Below, one piece after another: positions 27,285-53,033 of a stretch of 64,000 nucleotides of DNA. The notes below the pieces were generated by a model. That model saw only the letters and a program-made list of their open reading frames with translations, made no database searches and was not told the origin of the DNA. Every line of letters starts with the position of its first letter. Within the stretch, counting starts at the first letter, position 1. The position numbers and the translations under genes are program-made. The DNA comes from Hirudinaria manillensis (taxonomy: Eukaryota; Annelida; Clitellata; Hirudinida; Hirudinidae), in NCBI GenBank assembly GCA_034509925.1, contig CM067536.1, positions 3,396,501 through 3,460,500 of the forward strand. The letters are read 5' to 3'.

Positions 27285-28622
27285 TAAAATAATATTATGA
27301 AAAAAAGATTATAAAGATTATAAAGTCATTGTTTCTTCAACAATTGGATAGAAAAGATCGCTGTTTATTCGTTGGAGTGATAAATATTATTTAAATTTTA
27401 TTTTGAACAGATTGTTGCTAGTAAAAGGTTATTAATGAGGATTTTATGGGATTTTATTGACAGCTTCGTCATTTTACTCCCTATTGTGTAACACTGCGAA
27501 TCGCTTCTTTGAATAAATCAAAAGTTTCTGAATTTTAAAAGTTATCGTTACCATACGTTCTAGATTACTGCGTCAGGACGGAACATGAAATAAGTGCTTT
27601 TTAGTTATTTATATTTATTAATTGCAAGTTAAAAAAATATACAAAAGTAATTGCAGGAATTGATATGAAGAACCTGTATTTCTGATCGCCATACTAAACA
27701 TCACGCTGATATTTCCAAAGAAATTAATATTTGTGAAGCTTTATTTGAATTGAGACAAGCAGTTTTTGATTCCTTCCAAAAACATTTCAATTTTTTATAC
27801 CACTTAATAATTATAATATACCTTCTCACTTTATACAAATGATACATGAATGTAGTCCTTCTTATTCTAAATAATAATTTATTGTTTGAAAATAACAAAT
27901 GTGTATTTAAGGAACATTGAATTAGAACATTTTCAAAACAATGTAACCATAAAATTTAGGATCTATAATAAGGTTTTGAAATAAAATCGTGAACCAAGCA
28001 ATTTATTATACACTTCTAAATGTATTAATACAAAAAAAAATTGAAGGTAAAAAATGAAATCACATGCAGCGAAATCTTAGGTTTAATTTATACTCATGTT
28101 GTTACGGCATTACTGAGTGATTAAACTGAAACAGTTTGATTTCCTACCACGATCTCATTGTCAGGGTAAGAAGTGCCTTAACCCACAACAAACCACCTTA
28201 AAATCTGCTCGTAAACGTAACTGGCAACCAATTGAATGGAATATTGTAACAAATCAATGATAAACAAGAAATAATAATTTCGCCCACCAGTTACAATTCT
28301 ATTCGCCAACATATTAAAATGCTTCTTTTATTGAATCTTTAACATAAAATGAAAAGTACCAATTTATTATGCATTATATTTATTATTAATATAAGTATTA
28401 ATAATATTATTTATAATCAGACATTAATGTATAAAGGTAATAAATAATTTGCAACTTCTTCCTTGTCGTAATAATACTTCCGTGCGTATTTCAGCGTATT
28501 TTTAGAAACAATTGTTAGCTGCAAATTCAAAAAGATAGTTGAGACTCATAGTTGACCGAGGAGAGAATAATGAAGATAGAATTCAGAAATATTTTGAAGT
28601 TACGGACTTCCTCAAGAAGAAA
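27285..28622. other. Intergenic between divergent receptors E and F
   Basis: The 5' ends of E (-) and F (+) face away from each other over about 1.3 kb, which must hold both promoters. It also contains the relic phosphatase exon listed separately. The rest is AT-rich with no recognised element. Confidence 0.55.
27652..27775 (+). pseudogene. Decayed D2 exon of a receptor phosphatase
   Basis: After a preserved 'ttgcag' acceptor, the sequence reads 'gaattgatatgaagaacctg', then 'ctgatatttccaaagaaatt', then 'tttatttgaattgagac'. It matches at nucleotide level the D2 exon of receptor B (8105-8240), which reads 'gaatggatacaaagatgctg', then 'ctgatatttctaaagaaatt', then 'atttgaattgagaag'. All frames are interrupted by stops, and no neighbouring phosphatase exons are obvious. 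This is the remnant of a lost family member or of a former phosphatase tail. Confidence 0.75.
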
Positions 28623-43309
<14,687 letters not shown>

Positions 43310-44912
43310 TTCCACCCTCGTTGTAAAAAAAAGGTCCAACATCATTTCCATACAATGTAATCATTTCATCACATTACCAAATGATAATTCCTTGAATCGT
43401 ATTTGTTTATTGTAAATAGTTCCTCACATTTTAACAAGTATTACTTGATTGTGCCGAGAGACAATGTTCCTTTGAAGTTTTTTTTTTCATGATCTGCTCA
43501 ATTGAAACCATTTTGTTTATGTCTTGCCCAGGCGTATGAGTATTTAATAAATATAATTGCTATCGTTATACTTAGGAACGAGAGACTTAACTGTTATGTA
43601 AATGTGTTTAACTACTGTATGTATATATTCATATTAATTCGCTATTGTTAATATTTCACAGTAGGTCTATCCATTTTAGTAATTTGTTTTAAAATTGTTT
43701 AATAATATGATGAATAGCAATAGGTTGCAATCAGTAATGAAGAAACAGGGCATTAACAGGATAAGGGTCCGACCTTATCCGTTGGGTTTGCAAAAATACT
43801 GAAACTTTTTGTGCGTTTAACTTTTAACTATTTATTTTAGAGTTTGATGTAAAAAAACAACAAACGTTGATGTAACTGTCGATATTTTTAATGTTTGAAC
43901 TGATTCAATAAAACACCAAATTTAAAATTGCTGGAGGTTTATTTTAATATCTCAAACTAGAAAGAAAATGGAAATGTTCATCTCCTTGATGACTGTTCCA
44001 CCCATATTTAACTGAGCATTTTTTGTAAAGAGGAGATGGAAGTCGAAAGAGAATAACTATTGATGAATGAATGATTTCTTTAAAATAAAGATTTTATATG
44101 TATGGTGTCTAGTTCATCAGCGATTAGTTGCTGCAGGTTGGATGCGGTCGATACGCGATTAGTTGCTGCAGGTTGGATGCGGTCGATACGCGATTAAGTG
44201 TGCCGGAATATGGCTTGCTATCCCTTGTCGGCGGGTATTGGGCTGGGCAGCTCGAGACTAATAGCAGGGTAACCCGCAAGGGTCCTATGCGACCCCCAGG
44301 GACAAAACTTATGCGGAACCCTCGCATATGCCCGCAAGGGTCCTGGGCGGATCCCGTAGGGGTGTATTAGCTGGGTTTGTTTCAAGACTCCCATTTCTTT
44401 ATTTTCAGAAAGTCTAATGTCTAATTTTAATGGGCGAATTCATTTTAAAATGTTTTTTAATAATTTGAATTTTTAATTTTTATCGGTGTTTAATACTAAA
44501 CTTGTAAAAAGTTAAAATTCTAAGAATATCAACCCCACAAAAAATTATTCCCCTTAGCTTACTTGATCTGAAAAACGAAAAAATCATAATCAACCGCTTA
44601 ACTATGTTTGGAGACATACATGTATGATCTGATACAGTTTTATCTTATCCTTACTAGTTTTAAAGTTCTGACCATTCAAAATTATTCTTTATTGAAATGT
44701 TTTTAAGCTTGATATAAAGTAGCGTGTAATATATAAAAATTTATTAGACAAAAGTTTTAAAAATAAAGAATAATATTACTAGCAATAAAACTACGATAAG
44801 GGAACTTTGGTTAGTTTACGTGTTTACATATTTGCTTCGGCTGATTTTTACATTAAGAGGCGCTTGCATTTGATAAGAAAAATCTCTGGGAAGGAATTTT
44901 TATCATTTTAGG
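43310..44912. other. Intergenic between receptor F and the UBL7-like gene
   Basis: Contains AATAAA-like signals after receptor F (for example near 43,545 and 43,905) and the GC-rich repeat block listed separately. No gene recognised. Confidence 0.55.
44110..44372. repeat. GC-rich repeat block of unknown origin
   Basis: A 35-bp unit beginning 'cgattagttgctgcaggttg' occurs two times plus a partial third at 44121-44196. It is followed by about 180 bp in which 'cccgcaagggtcct' occurs twice. Base composition is far above the surroundings. It has open frames in both directions, but none resembles a known protein. It may be the end of a mobile element or a short interspersed repeat; I see no polymerase III boxes or terminal repeats I can trust. 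Confidence 0.7.
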
Positions 44913-47455
44913 ATGGTTTCCATAGATGTAAAATGTTGTTTGGGAAATCCAATTATTTCTAAAACGGTTGACGTCGATGAACGTTCGTCTGCTTCTGATT
45001 TGAGGACACTTGTGAGCAGATCCTTTGAAATTGAACCTCACAGTTTTGGTTGGTAGCTTGTCAAATTACTTAATTTGTAGGTGCATGCTTTGACATTGAA
45101 AATGAATTGCTTATGTTTTGTAATATTTAGACATGGTGCACCTTGGATCATGCATAAAGGAAGGTCAGATACTTTCAGAACTAGACTTAAGAAGCAATCC
45201 AGTGGTTTATATTTTGAATTCTCCAAGAAATTTTGTACCTAAGGAAGGTAAAGTAACCTAGCATTGATTTTGTTTCATAAAGATTCCTTGATGATTCTAT
45301 ATCAAGAGGACTATCGATTTTTAATTTACTGAAAACCATTACCTAACATATTATTGCTATTATTTTTTACTTCTGATAATAAGAGTTTTAATGATCTCAC
45401 AAAATGCATCAAAATATCAACTGAATGCTGTTATCACAACCATTTATTAATTACTAAACTTAAACCTTTTTGTTTTTTCAGTGCCCTTTGATATGGAGGC
45501 TTTTAACACAGCAGCTTCTTCATTGAAAAAAATGCTATCGAACAAAGTGACTGCAGCTACTGTTAGTACCAACCATTAATTTAAGTACACTACTAATAAC
45601 AAATGATAAAGTGTTTCTGATGATTACATTATTTGTAATTTGTAATAATATTTTGTGTCATCGTTTTGAGAATTTAAAATTTATTGATGCAAATCAAATT
45701 TTAGGTTGCTAAAAGATTGAGAGACCATAAATTACTCGAGTATATTATTAAGGCCGTTCCAAGCTTTGGAAGTGATCCAATTGCCATCAGTGAGTGATTT
45801 CTTTTACAGAATTTTTTTCAAAATAGAAAATAGCTCATACTTAATTGCACGTTAATGGCTGAAGTCTTAAGATGAAGGAACATTTAAATAATTTACATCC
45901 TCAATTGGAAAACTTCAAGGCATTAAAAGTAGTACCATGTTAGACCATACGGCACAAATATAAGTGATGGTGCAAGCCAGGAATTATATTTCAAAAACAA
46001 ATTGTTCAAGCTGCCATGTATCGCTACTTTAATGCATCTGAAACTTGGTCAATGGCTTTGAACTGTACTTTTCAATACAGGATGAAAATACAAAAAAATG
46101 TCAAATTATGTCCAATTATTGATCATCAATTATTTTGTCTCCAGGTGTTATTTCAAGCAAAGATCTCATGAAATCGTTTTTGGGCAAGTCTCAACAAGAA
46201 AGAGAGAAGTAGGAGACACTTTCTTTTAATAATTTTTTTAATTGCAAAATATGCTAATTGCCTCTCATATTATTTATATTTACATGTTAATTAACCAGTT
46301 TAACCAATTAAGCATTATCATTATTATTTTACTGATTAAACGTTATAAATTATTATTAGCTTTCATTCAGCTTTTATGCTACTTTTGCCATCAGTTTTTA
46401 AATTTAATTTTAAAACGATATTTACTTTTTGCCACAGAATTGTATCTGAACATCCATCGATGGCGGGTGTAACCATGTTTCTGGAAGCTGCTCTCAAAAA
46501 CGAAAAGATTGATAAATCTGAGGATCAGAAATCTGAGGATGCCGGGGGTGAGCTGAGAATTATTAATTTAGTTAACAGAATTAAATCTCATTGATTTAAT
46601 ATTAAATCTATATCTTAGTATTAATCTAAATCTTCAATCTATGGCAAGCAATGGAATATTCGTTTGAATCATTTGTGTTTGTCTTACTCGCTGTAGAATC
46701 ATTAACTTAAGTTCTTTAATTGTTTCACTCACAGCAACATACAGCATTGATCACATGAGTGGTGATGATGATGATGACGACGACGAAGATGATGACGATG
46801 ACGACGGACTGGCAAGCAGAGAAAATAGCACCAGGAGAAACCTGGCCAGATCGGGTGTCATCGTAGTGTTAGTTTGAATTTGATTTCAATTCGATTCTGA
46901 GTGCATTAATGGGCCATTAATCAACCGCTTTAATTTATCATCATAGTTGCTTCATAGGATTAACTTATTGAGGATTTGAGCAACCTCTAAACACTAGGAA
47001 TATAATTCTATAGAAAAACTCATGCATTGCAGGCTGGCACATATCAGATTTCTCCAAATAACACTCTAATAATTTGTTAAACCCTCAGGGACCCTGCTCA
47101 AGCACAGAGGCTGCTGCCCCAATTGGCCATGATTCAACAACAACAACTGTCAACCAATGCCACGGAACCGAACGCGTCGACTCAATCCTCCGGCACCATC
47201 ACCGCCGACTTCTTCCGTCAGGCCATGATGGCCGCCACCAGCAGCTCGAACCCCCAGCCTCAGAGTTCAAACAGTGCAGCACCGGCTCAGAGCCAAGGAG
47301 TCCCGGAAGAGGAGATCTTGGCCAAAGCCGTGCAGATAGCAGAGATGGGCATAGCCACCCAGGAGGTGGCCGTCACAGTCCTCAGACATTTCCAAGGGAA
47401 CCTCGAATTGGCCATCAATTATTTCTTCGAAGCTGGCGATGATTTTTCGATTTGA
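44913..47455 (+). CDS. UBL7: UBL7-like ubiquitin-like/UBA adaptor protein
   Basis: Eight exons: 44913-45048, 45131-45247, 45482-45561, 45705-45789, about 46153-46208, about 46439-46548, about 46736-46860, 47089-47455. The N-terminal two exons form a divergent ubiquitin-like fold (VHLGSCIKEGQILSELDL). The middle contains SDPIAISVISSKDLMKSF, comparable with human UBL7 around DPIALGVLQDKDLFSVF. Then come an acidic Asp-run (46760-46805), a Gln/Ser-rich stretch with GTITADFFRQAM (human GTPITNDLFSQAL), and a C-terminal UBA domain (QIAEMGIATQEVAVTVLRHF). UBL-UBA proteins usually link ubiquitinated cargo to the proteasome or autophagy. The family assignment is from memory of the vertebrate protein. 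The exact donor of exon 7 is uncertain. Confidence 0.8.
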
Positions 47456-47609
47456 TTGCTTTTTCAGATGATTTATTAGGTAATTTGAAAATAAAATACG
47501 TCAAATACATCCAAGTCGATAAATGTCCGATAATTCGTTCAAACACGAGTCCAAAGACAATGAATAACAAACGATGCATAAAAGTTGTCCTTTTTGTCGC
47601 AAAAAACTT

Positions 47610-50600
47610 TCAAAACTCTTCGTCGTTCTTGACCTTCTCAACAAATTCTTTCAACTCTTGGAGACATCTGTGTCCAATTTCTCGGAGGTTTTCTCTCAAA
47701 CTGTTCTGAATCCTATCTTCAAGTTCCGGATCCTTGCTGTGAATGTTAATCGATTTGTTATTGATTAATTTAATTAATCACAATTAATTAATTAGTCACT
47801 TTTTTTAAATTTTTATTTACTTTTCTAGTACCTATTGTATGATTTGTTTGCAAATAACTAATTCACTTATAAAATATTTCGAATATTTTTCTGTGTGCAT
47901 TACTTAACCATAGGCAATACCACATAACAAGTTTGCTTGCACACAGACATACATCAAAACATAAACTGCATTTGAACTAAAACCATCAATGAGATATTAT
48001 CTTATTATCTTTATTTTGAAGCATGCCATTTCTATTTACAATCAGTATGAAGTGTTTCATACCTTACAAGAAGCTTGGTTACCATGACAAGTGTTTCACA
48101 ATCCTGCCTGTAAGCCTGCAGTTACAAAATTATTTAATTAGACTGGCTTAATGAATAACTCTCAAAAATAATCACAAAGAACAGAGATTCATTAGCATAA
48201 ATTACCAGAAATACTTGATGATTAATTGGGTTCATTAAGCATTCCAAACCTTTTGAATTTCTTCCTTCTTCTCCTTCATCAGTTTCAGTTTCTCGTAAGA
48301 GAGGCCAGCAATGGCGTCCTTCCTCTGCTGAACGTGGAGGTCAAAACTGACCATCGACTTGTCTGCCATCTGCCTGCAAGACTCGTAACCATTTTCCAAG
48401 ATGGCTCTGTTTGTCTGATTTGCCTGTTGAACTTCCTTTTCACTGTAAAGTTAATAATTGATAAATAATTTAATAAATAATGAAATAATTGATATCGAAT
48501 TTATTTACTAAGATTTCTATATCATTTCCAGTCTAGCTGGTGATTCTACAGCAGATAAAATTATAATATGCCATAGCAATAGGAAAAAGTGTTCTTAGTC
48601 AATTATTCAGTAGTTAAGTTTATTATTTACTGGTTATCTCTAATCAATCATAAAAGGATAACCAATAATCATCATTGGCTTGAATAACTTTGCAAATGCA
48701 TCAATGCAGAAACATGATTCTGATATGCCTAAGTATATTTAAGCTAGCTCGCATATTTTAAAACGAATTCTAACAAAATAAAAAAAAGCTGTTTACGTCT
48801 GCACATCTTCGATGTTTTCCGCTCTGATTAAATTCGTCTCCCCGATAGGTTGTTCCGGAGCAGGATTGGAGAAGTTGAGGCTGACGAGGGATGCTTCGTC
48901 GATGTTGTCTTCGATTTCCAATTCCTCGTCGTCGGAGGGGTGGAGTTCGAGAATGTTTCTGTCGCTCTCGTTCAACTCCTTCTGGGCATCTGTCATGATG
49001 CTGATGTTGTTGTTGTTCTGAGTTTCAGAGTTAGGTGCCTGAATGTATGAGATGTCATCTCTTTTATGATACTTGACTTGTATTGTCAATAGATTTTCCA
49101 ATAAAGAGCTCAATTTATGTACAGCCAGTAAACTCATTAAATAAAACAATAAATTGTGATTATTTTAAAAATCCTAAAGTACATTTCTCGTAAATATCCA
49201 TTAACTAGTCACCTATTATGCTATAACCTACATCGTTACTAATCATCCATCAGCGAATATTGAACCCAAGTCCACTCGGTCAGGTAATCCTTAGAATGCC
49301 AAGACCAGGCAACACCTTTCCTACCTGCTTATCCCTATCCTCTGTCAATGTGGGTGCAGACTTGGCATCCTCAACTTTCTTTTGCACGAGGCTCCTGACG
49401 GCAGATACCTTGTGTTGAGGTGATGTCTCAATGGTGTCATTCAATCCCAGGCCTTGGCTGACGTTATCAGTTGTCAAATCTTTGTTGTCAACATTGTCTG
49501 CTGTCTGTAAAGGAATGTTGTAAAGTTTTATAATAAACTTTTGAAAATAACAAGTTACCAAATAAAATATATCTTATCTTAGAACTGCACATTTTATGCC
49601 ATATTATGAACCACATGCTATATTTACTTTATTTTCAACTCCTTCAATTGATATTCCATCAATCTTCTTTCTCTCCATCTTCTTCTGGTTCATACTCTCA
49701 GAGCTCTCATAACCTTCGTTCCTCGCGTACCTCATCCTCTTCCTGGCGGAGGATTTTCCATGCTGGTCAAAACCACTGGAGGCAGACTGAAATATTGAGT
49801 CTTACAATGATTTCCAATGTTGCAAGTTTCATGCCAAGTGAATGCACTAAAAGTACTGCACAAACAACTGCAATAAATCTAATTAATGAAGTGATCATAA
49901 ATCATACAAATCTCATTTGCACATTTCAATCGTAAAAAATGTCAAATCGTCACTTCGTCATCAAGTACGTTCTCAAAACAGAAAAACAATCAGAAAATGT
50001 AAACCAACAGAAGTGAATTAATATTATCAATGAACTGTTGCTCAGTTTGGCAAATACTTAACAAACGTTATCAATAACAAATGATTATCGATCTAGCAAA
50101 TCAAACAAACACTTCAAAAAAGACCCTGCACAATCGGTACAAACCAATTAGCATCTTTAAACTAAGCTAATTACCAGTTCAGAATTTCAATCAATCAATC
50201 AATCAAAACACAAACCCTCTTCTTCTTGAAGTCCCTGGAGTCATAACTCCTACTGGAACTCCTGCTCCTACTGTGACTCTGAGTCGGAGAGCGACTTGCA
50301 GACCTGCTCCTTGAAGAACTGCGGCTGTATTTCCTCATGCGACTCGATGAAGTCGGTCGATAGTGTGACCTCTGGTAACCCGACCTTTGATAAGATCCTC
50401 TGTAGTCATATTGGTCGGATCCGTAAAAGCCTCCCCTTTGATATCTTCTGGAAGCTTCAATGGAGAATCACAAGATCAGACCAATATTGTATGGTGACAC
50501 CTAACATCTTATATAGTTACATATGAGGTGCTCAAGAATTAAAATGGCAGGAGATGTGATAGAATGAATGAGACGATTTTGTTTGTGAATGACAGAAGCC

Positions 50601-51919
50601 TGTGAATCTCCATTTAGACATATAATGTATGACTACTTATACAAGTCCAAAACAGGACTCACCATTCATTCGTTTGATCCTCCTCAGATCTTTGTACCAA
50701 GTCATCGAAATGCGATCACCCAAAATTTCTCTGTCATTAAATCTGCATGGAAAGTGTTCCGAAATATACGCTAATCACGAGCGATCCTCCGTCCAAACAA
50801 TCATCCATCGAGAAAATGTTTCAAGGAAACCGACGGGAATTCGCTCAACAAAGCAACTCAAAAATCGGGCTATTACCTCTACCGAAAACAAAACCTTTTT
50901 AAAGCTTTTTTTGAAAAAACTCATAAACGATAGCTCGATCGCAAGGCATCATAACGTATCAATTCCTTTTTTGAATGGATCTTCTCACTCTGCCTTTGCA
51001 AAGCCAAACGTAACTAAGCTAGATGTAAGAAAGCAGTATAGGCCATCCACTTGCTTGGAGCACAATCTTGTTTTGCTACCATCTTCCAGTTCAGGATCAA
51101 TGAATTATAATAACATAACAATTTATCATCCTTTAACAAGCTAAAACAATACAAAGAAATGTCTTAGGAGTCATCGGAAATCATTGTGAAATATTTGTAA
51201 AATGCACCAAGGTCTGTTAGAAATAGATCACTAATTGATTACATTACCAATATGTCTCTGGAACTTAACTAAATTCACTCAACACCTTGTTAAAATAAAC
51301 GCCAGAATAAAAACAACTTCAAGGTACAAACCTTCGGTAAACTTCCTTCGCTATGTCTCTTGATTCAAACTTCAATGCTACATATTGACCATCACTCCCA
51401 TCATCTTTGTTAAACTCTACCATACATCGGCCAGCTTCTCTTACAAAAAAATCCCTGCAAGCAAAGTGATGATGTAAAATAGGATTTTAAAAATGATAAT
51501 AAAGTGATCCAAAATGATTTGAAATATTCAGAAAAGTTCACTCAATCGTATCAATAGCAACATTTAATCAGGTCAGATTTGTATCAAATGGGCAATGTAT
51601 CTCCTAAGTTTGAAAAGTATTTCATCCTCAGAAAATTATCTCATAGACTTCAGAATGTTCCCAGTTTCTTCATCGAGATTATCTTTTAAATATCAACCTC
51701 TCATCATAGTTTTGAAATTCTTTAGCAAACTTTGGTGGTTTGCTAATTCTTCGATAAAACCATAGAACCTCAGCAATGACGCTCTGCTGAACTAAAGAGC
51801 AAAATTTTGTCGAATGTATTGTAAGAAAAAAATTACTTTATATCCTCTATTCGGTGATGGTAAGAAAATCCACGCATGAACAACGTATCCTGACTCGGAG
51901 GCACATAAATCCTAGACAT
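47610..51919 (-). CDS. RRM-like/RS protein with periphilin-like C-terminus, copy 1
   Basis: Ten exons on the minus strand: 51919-51837, 51454-51332, 50743-50663, 50454-50216, 49786-49627, 49504-49325, 49038-48797, 48442-48250, 48115-48063, 47736-47610. The N-terminal three exons (DTLFMRGFS, ALKFESRDIAKEV, TWYKDLRR) look like a divergent RNA-recognition motif. Exon 4 is an Arg/Ser/Tyr-rich RS segment. Acidic, low-complexity exons and a coiled coil follow. The last two exons encode AYRQDCETLVMVTKLLV and PELEDRIQNSLRENLREIGH, resembling as I recall the C-terminal helical domain of periphilin, which binds TASOR in the HUSH silencing complex. Vertebrate periphilin has no RRM that I know of, so orthology is uncertain. 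Its 3' end lies 155 bp from the UBL7-like stop, tail to tail. It is paralogous to 53034-56351. Confidence 0.75.
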
Positions 51920-53033
51920 TTTGTTTGCTGATTAAAAATTTCCCACCGGATATGCAAGACTAAGACTAAGGCGTCGGATAAACACGTTTAAACGCAACGT
52001 TGTGTTATCTTAAGTGTTTATTGTTAGAAATGCATTATTTTAAATATTTTTTTCTTAAAATAAAGTAATTAAAATACTTAAGTCGCATGTCTAAAATGTA
52101 AAAATTATGTATTAGTAATAAATAATTAAATAGTGATTAAATCACATACATATTTCTATATAAATAATTAATTGTGAATTAGTCATTAACTTTAACACGT
52201 TGCCCAGAATTCCACGAACCTGAAGTCGCTGTCAAATTAATTTGTAACGAATTTGCTGATACATGAACATTTTTGGCATTTACAGTTTGGAAGAGTGCGC
52301 TCATGATCAAGAAATTCTAGATTTTTTTTTGTTTGCAGAAGACCACTTTAACATCAACATAGTGATTCACTGGTGAGTCAGAAATTGAATTACTTTCGAA
52401 ATTTTCAATTTGAAAGCGAATTCGATAATATTTGTGGCCCTCTAACTTGGAAAAGCTAGCAAAGTATCAACTAACTCTCTCCCCAGCCTAATTAAATCGT
52501 ATAATTTCCTATTTAGAATTTTTGTCAAATATATTCTTGTTCATAAACTTAAAAATTGCCAGGCTGAAATGCTGATTCCTTATAAAATCTTATAACTTCT
52601 GGCTTTCCGTTGTGACCCACAATCACCATAAACAAGGTATACAACCAAGCCAAAGCCAACTAAATACACCATGGACATTGTGACGTTCAGCAACCAACCA
52701 CTTATCCACAATTACTGAGAAACAACACCTCTGAAATATCTTGTATTCCATTTAGGCTACAAGAGCAAGGATAGTTTGAGATGAAGCATAAGGATGCCAA
52801 AAAAAGTTCCTGCCTGCTACCCTACAAAGAAGCTTGCAAGCCAATAAATTCCCCTTCCCCATTGAAGACAAAGTTGCATCAGATAAACAAACATTTATAT
52901 TTAAAAAAAAAATTCTTCTAACTGGAATACATTCATCAAATAATCGCAAGAATTATGAGGTTGGCCATGCAAACCTTGCAACAAATTATACTAAGACAGT
53001 CTTATTTTCAAAACAATGAAGAGATAGTTTATA
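51920..53033. other. Intergenic between the two RS paralogues
   Basis: About 1.1 kb that must contain the promoter of copy 1 and the 3' end of copy 2. AT-rich; no gene or repeat recognised. Confidence 0.5.

Noticed and set aside
47074..47442. 122-codon ORF overlapping the last UBL7 exon
   Set aside because: It is in another frame of the UBA exon, whose own frame matches UBL7; the Arg/His-rich content is typical of a shadow frame.
50629..51144. 171-codon ORF on the + strand
   Set aside because: It overlaps exon 3 and introns of the minus-strand RS gene and has no recognisable domain.
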